Shown here piece by piece: positions 14,811 through 25,309 of a stretch of 64,000 nucleotides of DNA (the stretch's first letter is position 1; every line of letters begins with the position of its first letter). The DNA is from Balanoglossus misakiensis. Its lineage: Eukaryota > Hemichordata. The notes below the pieces were generated by a model, which did not search any database, was not told the DNA's origin, and saw only the letters and a list, made by a program, of their open reading frames with translations. The position numbers and the translations under genes are program-made. The stretch spans positions 1,550,001 to 1,614,000 of the forward strand of contig CM082582.2 of NCBI GenBank assembly GCA_040954595.2, in the 5' to 3' direction.

Positions 14811-16199
14811 CCCATGATTTTTTTTCAAAAATGGACGAAATTTTGAGATTTTGCAAAGACGAAAATTTGTCATTTTTTGATGATTTTCACCAATGATTTT
14901 TTTTCAAAAAACGACGAAATTTTGAGATTTTGCAGAGGAAAATGTGTCATTTTTTGATGATTTTCACCCGTTTTTTTTTTTTCAAAATTTGTCATTTTTT
15001 GATGATTTTCTCCCATGATTTTTTTCAAAAATTGACGAAATTTTGAGATTTTGCAAAGTCGAAAATTTGTCATTTTTGATGATTTTTACCCATGATTTTT
15101 TTTCAAAAATGGACGAAATTTTGAGATTTTGCAAAGACGAAAATTTGTCATTTTTTGATGATTTTCACCAATGATTTTTTTTCAAAAAACGACGAAATTT
15201 TGAGATTTTGCAGACGAAAATGTGTCATTTTTTGATGATTTTCACCCGTTTTTTTTTTCAAAATTTGTCATTTTTTGATGATTTTCTCCCATGATTTTTT
15301 TCAAAAATTGACGAAATTTTGAGATTTTGCAAAGTCGAAAATTTGTCATTTTTGATGATTTTTACCCATGATTTTTTTTCAAAAATGGACGAAATTTTGA
15401 GATTTTGCAAAGACGAAAATTTGTCATTTTTTGATGATTTTCACCAATGATTTTTTTTCAAAAAACGACGAAATTTTGAGAATTTGCAGAGGAAAATGTG
15501 TCATTTTTTGATGATTTTCACCCGTTTTTTTTTTTCAAAATTTGTCATTTTTTGATGATTTTCTCCCATGATTTTTTTCAAAAATTGACGAAATTTTGAG
15601 ATTTTGCAAAGTCGAAAATTTGTCATTTTTTGATGATTTTCACCCATGATTTTTTTCAAAATTGACGAAATTTTGAGATTTTGCAAAGTCGAAAATTTCT
15701 CATTTTTTGGTGCATTTTCACCCATGATTTTTTTTCAAAAATCGACGAAATTGTGAGATTTTGCAAAGTCGAAAATTTGTCATTTTTTGATGATTTTCAC
15801 CCATGATTTTTATTCAAAATTGACGAAATTTTGAGATTTTGCAAAGACGAAAATTTGTCATTTTTTGATGATTTTCACCAATGATTTTTTTTCAAAAAAC
15901 GACGAAATTTTGAGAATTTGCAGAGGAAAATGTGTCATTTTTTGATGATTTTCACCCGTTTTTTTTTTTCAAAATTTGTCATTTTTTGATGATTTTCTCC
16001 CATGATTTTTTTCAAAAATTGACGAAATTTTGAGATTTTGCAAAGTCGAAAATTTGTCATTTTTTGATGATTTTCACCCATGATTTTTTTCAAAATTGAC
16101 GAAATTTTGAGATTTTGCAAAGTCGAAAATTTCTCATTTTTTGGTGCATTTTCACCCATGATTTTTTTTCAAAAATCGACGAAATTGTGAGATTTTGCA

Positions 16200-19100
16200 A
16201 AGTCGAAAATTTGTTATTTTTTGATGATTTTCACCCATGTCTTTTTTTAAAAATCGACGACCTTTTGAGATTTTGCAAAGAGGAAAATTTGTCATTTTTT
16301 TCATGATTTTCCCCCATGATTTTTTTCAAAAATCGACGAAATTTTGAGATTTTGCAAAGTCGACGAAAATGTGTCATTTTTTGATGATTTTCACCCGTTT
16401 TTTTTCAAAAATCGACGAAATTTTGAGATTTTGCAAAATCTAAAATTTGTCATTTTTTGATGATTTTCACCCATGATTTTTTTTCAAAAATCGACGAAAT
16501 TTTGAGATTTTGCAAAGTCGTAAATGTGTCATTTTTTGATGATTTTCACCCGGTTTTTTTTCAAAAATCGACGAAATTTTGAGATTTTGCAAAGTCGTAA
16601 ATGTGTCATTTTTTGATGATTTTCACCCGTTTTTTTTTCAAAATTTGTCATTTTTTGATGATTTTCACCTATGATTTTTTTCAAAAATCAACAAAATTTT
16701 GAGATTTTGCAAAGTCGAAAATTTGTCATTTTTGATGATTTTTACCCATGATTTTTTTTCAAAAATGGACGAAATTTTGAGATTTTGCAAAGACGAAAAT
16801 TTGTCATTTTTTGATGATTTTCACCCATGATTTTTTTTCAAAAATCGACGAAATTTTTAGATTTTGCAAAGTCGAACATTTGTTATTTTTTGATGATTTT
16901 TACCCATGTTTTTATTTTAAAAAATCGACGAACCCATGATTTTTTTCAAAACCGACGAAATTTTGAGATTTTGCAAAGTCGAAAATTTGTCATTTTTTGA
17001 TGATTTTCACCCATGATTTTTTTCAAAAATCGACGAAATTTTGAGATTTTGCAGTCAAAAATTTGTCATTTTTTGATGATTTTCACCCATATTATTTTTC
17101 AAAAACCGACGAAATTTTGAGATTTTGCAAAGACGAAAATTTGTCATTTTTTGATGATTTTCACCCATGATTTTTTCAAAAATTGACGAAATTTTGAGAT
17201 TTTGCAAAGTCGAAAATTTGTCATTTTTTGATGATTTTCACCCATGATTTTTTTTAAAAATCGACGAAATTTTGAGATTTTGCAAAGTCGAAAATTTGTC
17301 ATTTTTTGATGATTTTCCCCCGTTTTTTTTTTAAAATGGACGAAATTTTGAGATTTTGCAAAGACGAAAACTTGTCATTTTTTGATGATTTTCACCCATG
17401 AGTTTTTCAAAAATTGACGAAATTTTGAGATTTTGCAAAGTCGAAAATTTGTCATTTTTTGATGATTTTCACCCATGATTTTTTTTCAAAAATGGACGAA
17501 ATTTTGAGATTTTGCAAAGTCGAAAATTTGTCATTTTTTGATGATTTTCACCCATGTCTTTTTTTAAAAATCGACGAAATTTTGAGATTTTGCAGAGGAA
17601 AATTTGTCATTTTTTCATGATTTTCCCCCATGATTTTTTTCAAAAATCGACGAAATTTTGAGATTTTGCAAAGTCGACGAAAATGTGTCATTTTTTGATG
17701 ATTTTCACCCGTTTTTTTTTCAAAATTTGTCATTTTTTGATGATTTTCACCCATGTTTTTTTTAAAAAAATCGACGAACCTATGATTTGTTTCAAAATCG
17801 ACGAAATTTTGTGATTTTACAAAGTCGAAAATTTTGTCATTTTTTGATGATTTTCAACCATGATTTTTTTTCAAAAATCGACGAAAATTTGAGATTTTGC
17901 AAAGACGAAAATTTGTCATTTTTGATGATTTTTACCCATGATTTTTTTTCAAAAATGGACGAAATTTTGAGATTTTGCAAAGACGAAAATTTGTCATTTT
18001 TTGATGATTTTCACCCATGATTTTTTTTCAAAAATCGACGAAATTTTGAGATTTTGCAAAGAGGAAAATTTTTCATTTTTTCATGATTTTCCCCCAGGAT
18101 TTTTATCAAAAATCGACGAAATTTTGTGATTTTACAAAGTCGAAAATTTTGTCATTTTTTGATGATTTTCAACCATGATTTTTTTTCAAAAATCGACGAA
18201 AATTTGAGATTTTGCAAAGACGAAAATTTGTCATTTTTGATGATTTTTACCCATGATTTTTTTTCAAAAATGGACGAAATTTTGAGATTTTGCAAAGACG
18301 AAAATTTGTCATTTTTTGATGATTTTCATCCATGATTTTTTTTCAAAAATCGACGAAATTTTGAGATTTTGCAAAGTCGTAAATGTGTCATTTTTTGATG
18401 ATTTTCACCAGTTTTTTTTTTCAAAATTTGTCATTTTTTCATGATTTTCCCCCATGATTTTTTTCAAAAATCGACGAAAATTTGAGATTTTGCAAAGACG
18501 AAAATTTGTCATTTTTGATGGTTTTTACCCATGATTTTTTTTCAAAAATGGACGAAATTTTGAGATTTTGCAAAGACGAAAATTTGTCATTTTTTGATGA
18601 TTTACACCCATGATTTTTTTTTCAAAAAACGACGAAATTTTGAGATTTTGCAGAGGAAAATGTGTCATTTTTTGATGATTTTCACCCGTTTTTTTTTTCA
18701 AAATTTGTCATTTTTTGATGATTTTCACCCATGTTTTTTTTTTAAAAATCGACGAACCTATGATTTTTTTCAAAATCGACGAAATTTTGTGATTTTACAA
18801 AGTCGAAAATTTTGTCATTTTTTGATGATTTTCAACCATGATTTTTTTTCAAAAATCGACGAAAATTTGAGATTTTGCAAAGACGAAAATTTGTCATTTT
18901 TTGATGATTTTTACCCATGATTTTTTTTCAAAAATGGACGAAATTTTGAGATTTTGCAAAGACGAAAATTTGTCATTTTTTGATGATTTTCACCCATGAT
19001 TTTTTTTCAAAAATCGACGAAATTTTGAGATTTTGCAGAGAGGAAAATTTGTCATTTTTTCATGATTTTCCCCCATGATTTTTTTCAAAAATCGACGAAA

Positions 19101-20266
19101 TTTTGAGATTTTGCAAAGTCGAAAATTTGTCATTTTTTGATGATTTTCACCCATGATTTTTTCAAAAATTGACGAAATGTTGAGATTTTGCAAAGTCGAA
19201 AATTTGTCATTTTTTGATGATTTTCACCCATGATTTTTTTCAAAAATGGACGAAATTTTGAGATTTTGCAAAGACGAAAATTTGTCATTTTTTGATGATT
19301 TTCACCCATGATTTTTTTTCAAAATTCGACGAAATTTTGAGATTTTGCAAAGAGGAAAATTTGTCATTTTTTCATGATTTTCCCCCATGATTTTTTTCAA
19401 AAATCGACGAAATTTTGAGATTTTGCAAAGTCGAAAATTTTGTCATTTTTTGATGATTTTCAACCATGATTTTTTTTCAAAAATCGACGAAAATTTGAGA
19501 TTTTGCAAAGATGAAAATTTGTCATTTTTGATGATTTTTACCCATAATTTTTTTTCAGAAATGGACGAAATTTTGAGATTTTGCAAAGACGAAAATTTGT
19601 CATTTTTTGATGATTTTCACCCATGATTTTTTTTCAAAAATCGACGAAATTTTGAGATTTTGCAAAGTCGAAAATGTGTCATTTTTTGATGATTTTCACC
19701 CGTTTTTTTTCAAAATTTGTCATTTTTTGATGATTTTTACCCATGATTTTTTTTCAAAAATGGACGAAATTTTGAGATTTTGCAAAGTCGAAAATTTGTT
19801 ATTTTTTGATGATTTTCACCCATGTCTTTTTTTAAAAATCGACGAAATTTTGAGATTTTGCAAAGAGGAAAATTTGTCATTTTTTTCATGATTTTCCCCC
19901 ATGATTTTTTTCAAAAATCGACGAAATTTTGAGATTTTGCAAAGTCGAAAATTTGTCATTTTTTGATGATTTTCACCTATGATTTTTTTCAAAAATCAAC
20001 AAAATTTTGAGATTTTGCAAAGTCGAAAATTTGTCATTTTTTTGATGATTTTCACCCATGATTTTTTTCAAAAATCGACGAAATTTTGAGATTTTGCAAA
20101 GTCGAAAATTTGTCATTTTTTGATGATTTTCACCCATGATTTTTTTCAAAATTGACGAAATTTTGAGATTTTGCAAAGTCGAAAATTTCTCATTTTTTGA
20201 TGCATTTTCACCCATGATTTTTTTTTCAAAAATCGACGAAATTTTGAGATTTTGCAAAGTCGAAAA
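16200..20266. repeat. Divergent satellite edge
   Basis: Monomers here no longer follow the 277-bp order and carry more private changes, for example 'atcaacaaaat' near 16687 and 19996, and 'cattttaaaaaa' type junctions near 16910. The region borders unique DNA at 20267. Satellite edges are generally less homogenised than interiors, and this pattern fits that. Confidence 0.7.
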
Positions 20267-21763
20267 CAAGCATCGTCCGATTCGAATTCGACTCGTCATC
20301 GGTAGCTTTGTTTATTTCGCCCTTGGAGACCTCCCCTGGCCTCGTTAGGATGACTGTTACCAGGACTACCTTAAACCAATCTTTTCGAACCGGACGGTAC
20401 ACACGTCATGTCTTTGTTAATTGTCCAGGTACCAGAGTGTACGTGTGGGCTCCCTAAACCACTCATTGGCGGCCGGTCCCTGTCCGAATAAACACGTTTG
20501 ACAGACAAAAAATGATGAACAAGTGGCTTATTTCAATACTTCGTTAACTAGACGGCTGAACTCTGAATGTTGATTCAGCAAAAAAAATGTGTTTACGGCA
20601 AGGTTTCGATCAATACGACACATTTACCATTGAAAACGCCCAAAGTAAGTGGGGGCGTTTGACCATCAATCAAAACCACGCCCAGGTGCATGTGAACGGC
20701 CGAAGCAGTGTAACGTTTCACATTCCGTGCAACGTCCGACACTGTGTGAAAGCGGTTGCTGTCGGGTGGCTTGACCTAATTTTCGTACATTGATATGCAT
20801 TTGACACCTCACTACCTGTTTTCTCAATATTGCTAAAACTTTGCGTTGAAATATCACTGAAATGTTGATGATCCACGCACAAGTCGTCTACCCCGGCATG
20901 AAAAGCGTCTTATACAAGAAAACTAATTGCACATGACCACCAAGGTCATACCGCAAGGTGTGTCTAAATGTCAAGGAAGGACACTTGGGTCAAGAACGAC
21001 CATGACGGAGGAAAAACCGACAAGTCATTGTGTAACCTGTTTACTTGCCAATAGTCAAACGTCAAAATTTACTCTCAACTTGGTTGCAGATCGAGTCTCC
21101 CGAATTTCCAACTTTTATGATTGGGTAAATACCGATATGCGACTGGTATGCGACGCGTTGACGACGCGAAGATTTTGTTGAAATCAAATGGTTTGTCAAA
21201 TGTCATCTCACACTGGAGATACCGTGGTCATCTGACATGAAAGGGTTCGATTGGGTCTGACCGCCGTCGTTCATCCATGCTTAGAAAGCGGCGATCATGG
21301 TACAAAGTAAAACCAAGGTCAAACCTTACTGAACACATGTATTGCATGGAGAAACTTTTCTCCCTGTCTGTGTACTGAACACGTACCGTGATTGCCATAG
21401 TTACAAACGTTACCACGTGAGAGAGATTGCATTTTACATCTGTCTTTTCAATTTTGTTGCTTTCTTACTATTCGGAATGATGGAGTCGAAACGAAAACTT
21501 TTTGCTTCAGGTGGACCTAGGGGAAATACCTTATTTGTGACTTTTTTCATGACCCTAAAAAGACGTCGGAATTAATGTGGCTGAGGTCACTCAGGACGAC
21601 GGAATGGTTGAGCGATTTTATTTTATGAGCTCCCACTAGTATTTGTTTTATTGTTTCGGCAGTGTGTCGCGTTATTCGAGCAATCTGCAGTCTATAACAG
21701 AAGAACAGGGGTTTAAGCATGAAAGGTCCTGTTGTCTCCCTCGCTGTGTTTGTGTCACTGTGT
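20267..21763. other. Low-copy DNA, no gene recognised
   Basis: Ordinary-composition sequence follows the satellite edge. Open frames of 62-84 codons on both strands have no recognisable motif, splice context or homology visible to me. I see no repeat structure here. Confidence 0.6.
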
Positions 21764-21980
21764 CTTTGACGTCTGACTGACTGATTAACTGGCTGACTGA
21801 CTTACTGACTGTCTGTCAACGTCGGTCTGTCTGACTGTCTGCCCCCTCTCTCTGAGAGAGAGAGTGAGCGAGCGAGCGAGCGAGCGACCGGTGAGTGTCT
21901 CTACTGATGAATGTTGCTCTGTCTGTCTGCTTGTGTCTGTCTGCCACTCTGCCTGTTTCACTCTGTCTCTCCTAATTTCT
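21764..21980. repeat. Simple-sequence tract (CTGT/CTGA, GAGA, GCGA)
   Basis: Overlapping imperfect tetranucleotide runs: ctgactgactgattaact, ctgtctgtctg, a GA-rich segment 'gagagagagag' and 'gcgagcgagcgagcgag' at about 21867-21886. Typical slippage-prone microsatellite DNA. Confidence 0.85.
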
Positions 21981-22603
21981 TTAAAATTAGGGATATGCTA
22001 TTAATGCGATATGAAAGTCAGACACGACGGAAACCTTTTATTCTCAAAACTGTCTGTTGTTTGCTGTTAAATATTGCAAAAGGTTAAGGGCCCTTTTCGC
22101 ACGAGACACATGGCTTTGCAGCCGTAGCTCCCAATGTCATAACGATTACCCGAACTACCCTAATTTTAGCCCGCCGACCCAAAACAGTTTAGATCTTCGC
22201 AAACCGGAAGTAAAAATAACGATGTCAAATATAAAACAATTCATGAAAATTGCGAGAATCACGCAAGAACTATGATGTCATTCTTCTACACTACGACGGC
22301 CAAAGATATAAAAAAAATTGAAAAATAAAAAAATGTCCCTTTCTACCTACAATATTTTTGAAAACCATGTAATCGGAATAGCACATATTAGTTTTTTTGG
22401 CCTGAGACATATCCAATTTCCCAACTGAACATGACACGTGATCAAGCATTTTCGACTTATCAGATGCAATCGCTGAACACCTCACACTGAGCGAGGTTTT
22501 GTCTGTCTTTATACGCGCCCTTTGTATTTGTGCGTGACATGTCCAAGCCTTGTTAGGAACTCCCGTAAAATTCTACTCAAATGATGTATACTTTCATACT
22601 TAC
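21981..22603. other. Low-copy DNA, nothing recognised
   Basis: Mixed AT-rich sequence. The 72-codon frame at 22057-22275 has no family signature. No RNA gene or repeat was identified. Confidence 0.5.
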
Positions 22604-22685
22604 GACTGACAGGTATTTTCAGCGTTGCCAGCTGATTGTTTGTCAGGTACCGCTTTATAACAAGACGCCCCTCTGAGTTGATAAC
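22604..22685 (-). CDS. Candidate internal exon, product unknown
   Basis: On the minus strand an 82-nt segment is framed by a good acceptor (ttgcag immediately before 22685) and a strong donor (gtaagtatg after 22604). It is open in one frame and reads VINSEGRLVIKRY, then LTNNQLATLKIPVS. The mix of hydrophobic and charged residues looks protein-like, but I recognise no domain. No neighbouring exon on this strand could be linked to it, so it may be an isolated exon of a gene extending outside the window, a pseudo-exon, or chance. Confidence 0.35.
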
Positions 22686-22752
22686 CTGCAATGTAACATC
22701 ATTCAATTGGTCTAGTCATGTTAGCATTAGTAAAATGCTTCAAAAGTGTTAA

Positions 22753-23043
22753 AGGGACATGATACAAGACACCGTTTATGTTAGTGAATGAACGTTCAAC
22801 CACACACAACTTCCATCCGGCTTGTATGATACGAGAGTAAAAACTCGCCCGAAATGAATAAATGGTAGAGACCGTTTATTCATTTTGGCTACTTTTTAAA
22901 ACTCTCGTGTCTATACAAGCGGGGTGGAAGGTGTGTATGGTTGAACGTTGGTTCACTATATCCATATGTAGAATAATATAAACGCAGTCTTGTATCAAAC
23001 ATAATTAATGGAAAAAGGGCAGCGAGAGAGAGACTTTGTCCCT
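22753..23043. mobile_element. TTAA-flanked palindromic MITE, copy 1 (291 bp)
   Basis: Bounded by TTAA at 22749-22752 and 23044-23047. The ends are inverted (AGGGACA at left, TGTCCCT at right) and the interior is a long imperfect palindrome. On one side it reads gttcaaccacacacaacttcc and 'acgagagtaaaaactcgcc', mirrored on the other. The left arm lacks the 'agtctctctctcgctgccc' stretch present in the copy at 38903, so this copy has a deletion on one side. The TTAA flank suggests a piggyBac-type transposase in trans. No coding capacity. Confidence 0.85.
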
Positions 23044-23281
23044 TTAATGAATACAGCCACAATGTTCTGTTTATATCTACTGACGGACCAGGCATGGATT
23101 GTCACGTATAATTCTTTGAAACGTTTGGTCCTCTGAAGAAATCTGAGCACTCATCTACTCAGTTTGCTTATTTTGTCTTCCTCCACCAGTCAGTGGTATC
23201 GTCCGATTTGATACTCCACTCTAAGCCTCTTTCTGAATGGCTCTTTAAGTTGTGATCTGTAAGTCTTAAACCTTTCATCAT

Positions 23282-23295
23282 CCCCCCCCCCCCCC
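23282..23295. repeat. Homopolymer C14
   Basis: Uninterrupted C run. Several such G/C runs occur in this window (24131, 38166, 46844, 46894, 49085, 49776). Confidence 0.9.
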
Positions 23296-23334
23296 GTTTC
23301 CTCTTTAGAGGTCGTCAACTGGTAAACTGTGCGC

Positions 23335-23520
23335 CTGTGTCTCTTCCCATAGGAGTACATGGAGAATAGTTAGAAAACTCACTTCTACTATTGTCATTTT
23401 CATGAAATTTTACACATAGCTCCGACAAATCAAAATAAATTCATCACGCTCTATTTTGAGATAAACTTTGTTCAATATTGTATCCATAGACAAACCATTG
23501 GTAGAAAATGCTGACCGTTA
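23335..23520 (+). repeat. Dispersed repeat family X, copy 1
   Basis: The block beginning 'cttcccataggagtacatgg' and ending near 'ggtagaaaatgctgac' is shared, with divergence, by 32455-32672 (same orientation) and 33108-33290 (opposite orientation). It contains the conserved phrases 'tctactattgt' and 'ttttgagataaactt'. No protein or terminal repeats seen. It directly precedes a MITE copy, and may be a fragment of a longer non-autonomous element. Confidence 0.65.
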
Positions 23521-23682
23521 GCAGTTTTCTTCAATTGTCGACTAAATTCACGGCCTTGTTTAAAGTCGAAAACAAGTGCAGTGACCCAAAATGGATTTTC
23601 ATTATACATACAAATCAGAAACGAAAATTCACGATTAAAAGAAATGACAATGCTTTCAATTTTACTGATCGTACATCCTTAA

Positions 23683-24002
23683 CTCGCTGCCCTTTTCCAT
23701 GTTTGATACAAAACACCGTTTATATTAATGTAAATGTGGATATATAGTGATGCAACGTTCAACCGCACACACCTTCTATCCCGCATGTAGACACGAGAGC
23801 GAAAACTCGCAAAACTGAAAAATCGGTCTCTACCATTAATTCATTTTGGGCGAGTTTTTACTCTCATATCATACAAGCAGGATGGAAGTTGTGTGTGGTT
23901 GAACGTTCATTCACTACATAAACACATGCCCATTAATATAAACGGTGTCTTGTATCAAACATAATTAATAGAAAAGGGCGACGAGAGAGAGAGTTTGTCC
24001 CT
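23683..24002. mobile_element. TTAA-flanked palindromic MITE, copy 2 (left tip eroded)
   Basis: Same family as the copies at 22753 and 38903. The right end is intact (gagtttgtccct, followed by TTAA at 24003-24006). The left end lies beside TTAA at 23679-23682 but lacks about 17 terminal bases. The palindromic core (acgagagcgaaaactcg mirrored by cgagtttttactctc) is retained. Confidence 0.8.
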
Positions 24003-24130
24003 TTAAGGCGACATGATGCATGAAGTGGCGAGAGATAAACGCGGCTGACCACCGCATTAAACACTGTCAAGCAAGGCACTTCAAATGCCAATTGTTTAAG
24101 TGTGTACTAAGTAATAGGTTCATGTACCAT

Positions 24131-24145
24131 GGGGGGGGGGGGGGG
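24131..24145. repeat. Homopolymer G15
   Basis: Uninterrupted G run within low-copy sequence. Confidence 0.9.
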
Positions 24146-25130
24146 TCAAATCACAACAGTTGGACATGTACGAATATGAAGAGACGATATCAGTTTGTTC
24201 ATGTCTTCCTTTAGTAAACAATCTTTTTTGAACTTTGTATAGAATTCATTGAACTTTACTTTAGCTTATGAACTCTCATTTGCACATCGTCATCTTGAAA
24301 TTGTGTCGACTTTATCATAAGGTTTTTATAACTCAACTAGGTCGCAAAACCTATTTAAGTTAGTGAGAATAGGACGTTCACCTTTTGGGTTGATGGCTAC
24401 AGCCGTTAATCCTGACTCATACACATGTTGCAGCCAGTATACTCTGCAGACATTGGACACAATAGTTTTACGAACCATTAAATTTTATTGGACCATCAAG
24501 TTTATTGACCCATGACGTTCATATAGATTTTATGACACGACTGACGCTATAATCGGTCCTTACCTTTGGCGAGCCAAGTGTTTTATAACATCATAAGATA
24601 TTAATACCTATCACCCAGTCAAACGATTTCAAGTTATAAAATTTCCACGCCAATAGGACGCCTTTAGGTGGAAATGCAACCAGGTATCCTAAATAGGAAA
24701 ATATTCCGGGTATCTGTCAAGTTTAGTCCCATATTTAGGGGACCAAGAGCCCTCAGGCGCTTGGTCCCCTTCTGTTATTGCTGGAGTTTGTCTTCTTTCT
24801 TCTTGAGTCGTTTTTTTGCGCCCGTTTTCCTCTGAAATTCCGGCAGGTGCGCCTCCAAATTTGGCACGGTGGTTGGGGCCCATGAGTACTGGTGCACCTG
24901 CCCTTTGAATTTGTAATTAGTCACGTGACTTTGTGGCTATAATCGAGCGAAATTTTCAAATTGACCTAATTTGCACGTTAATGGGGGCATGTACATTCTT
25001 TTCGCGATTTTTGTAGACCATGTGGCCAAAATCCCCTGTGCCAAATTTCAAGGTCCTAGGCCACGTCGATTTTGAGAAGAAGATTTTTGTAATATTTTTT
25101 CGCATTTTTGGTGGGCTGAGGACGGACACT
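24146..25130. other. Low-copy DNA with one perfect hairpin
   Basis: No gene seen. A hairpin at 24738-24769 has perfect 10-bp arms, GGGGACCAAG and CTTGGTCCCC, around a 12-nt loop. The stretch near 24255-24350 is a diverged relative of 40310-40450 in duplicated segment A ('agcttatgaactc' then 'atcttgaaatt'). Confidence 0.55.
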
Positions 25131-25275
25131 GGGGCATCGGACTTTGACCGTCATTACGTAATGTTGTGGAGATCTCATTAGCAGGCTACTCACTTCTGGC
25201 GGGTTGCAGTAGTCCTTGGAAAATCGGCTGAAATACGTAAACAGACCAGTGATTATTTTCCACGGAATGAATTTT
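25131..25275 (+). repeat. Diverged direct repeat left of the first LINE
   Basis: Shares an ordered series of matches with 27872-28015: 'actttgacc', 'taatgttgtgg', 'ctcattagca' versus 'ttcattagca', 'ggctgaaatacgt', and 'cagaccagtgatt'. The two copies bracket the LINE remnant. They may be two copies of one dispersed repeat, or one repeat split and duplicated by an insertion. Confidence 0.6.
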
Positions 25276-25309
25276 GGGACAACACATTATCGGAGTTCAG
25301 GCTGTGTTA

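Larger units (their letters stand above)
1..20266. repeat. AT-rich satellite array, ~78-bp monomer
   Basis: The whole stretch is head-to-tail copies of one monomer of about 76-78 bp, roughly 260 copies. A typical monomer runs from 'gacgaaattttgagattttg' (for example at 20077) to the next such site at 20154. It contains a gcaaag(t/a)cgaaa core, a 'tttgatgattttcaccc' segment and a T7-T8 run. The array starts before the window and ends sharply at about 20266, where 'cgaaaa' meets unrelated sequence. Monomers differ by point changes, T-run length and a truncated form of about 44 bp lacking the gacgaaat half. Because 78 is divisible by three, short ORFs of 60-118 codons recur on both strands. They share no start context or intact boundary and break wherever T-run lengths change, so I do not call genes here. 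A pericentromeric or subtelomeric heterochromatic role is possible but not shown. Confidence 0.97.

Noticed and set aside
1-20266. CRISPR-like regular repeats
   Set aside because: Repeats are contiguous with no unique spacers, and the context is eukaryotic satellite DNA.
66-20299. Many 60-118 codon frames with repeated 'MGENHQKMTNF' type peptides
   Set aside because: They are translations of the 78-bp satellite (26 codons per unit), broken by T-run length changes, and occur on both strands.
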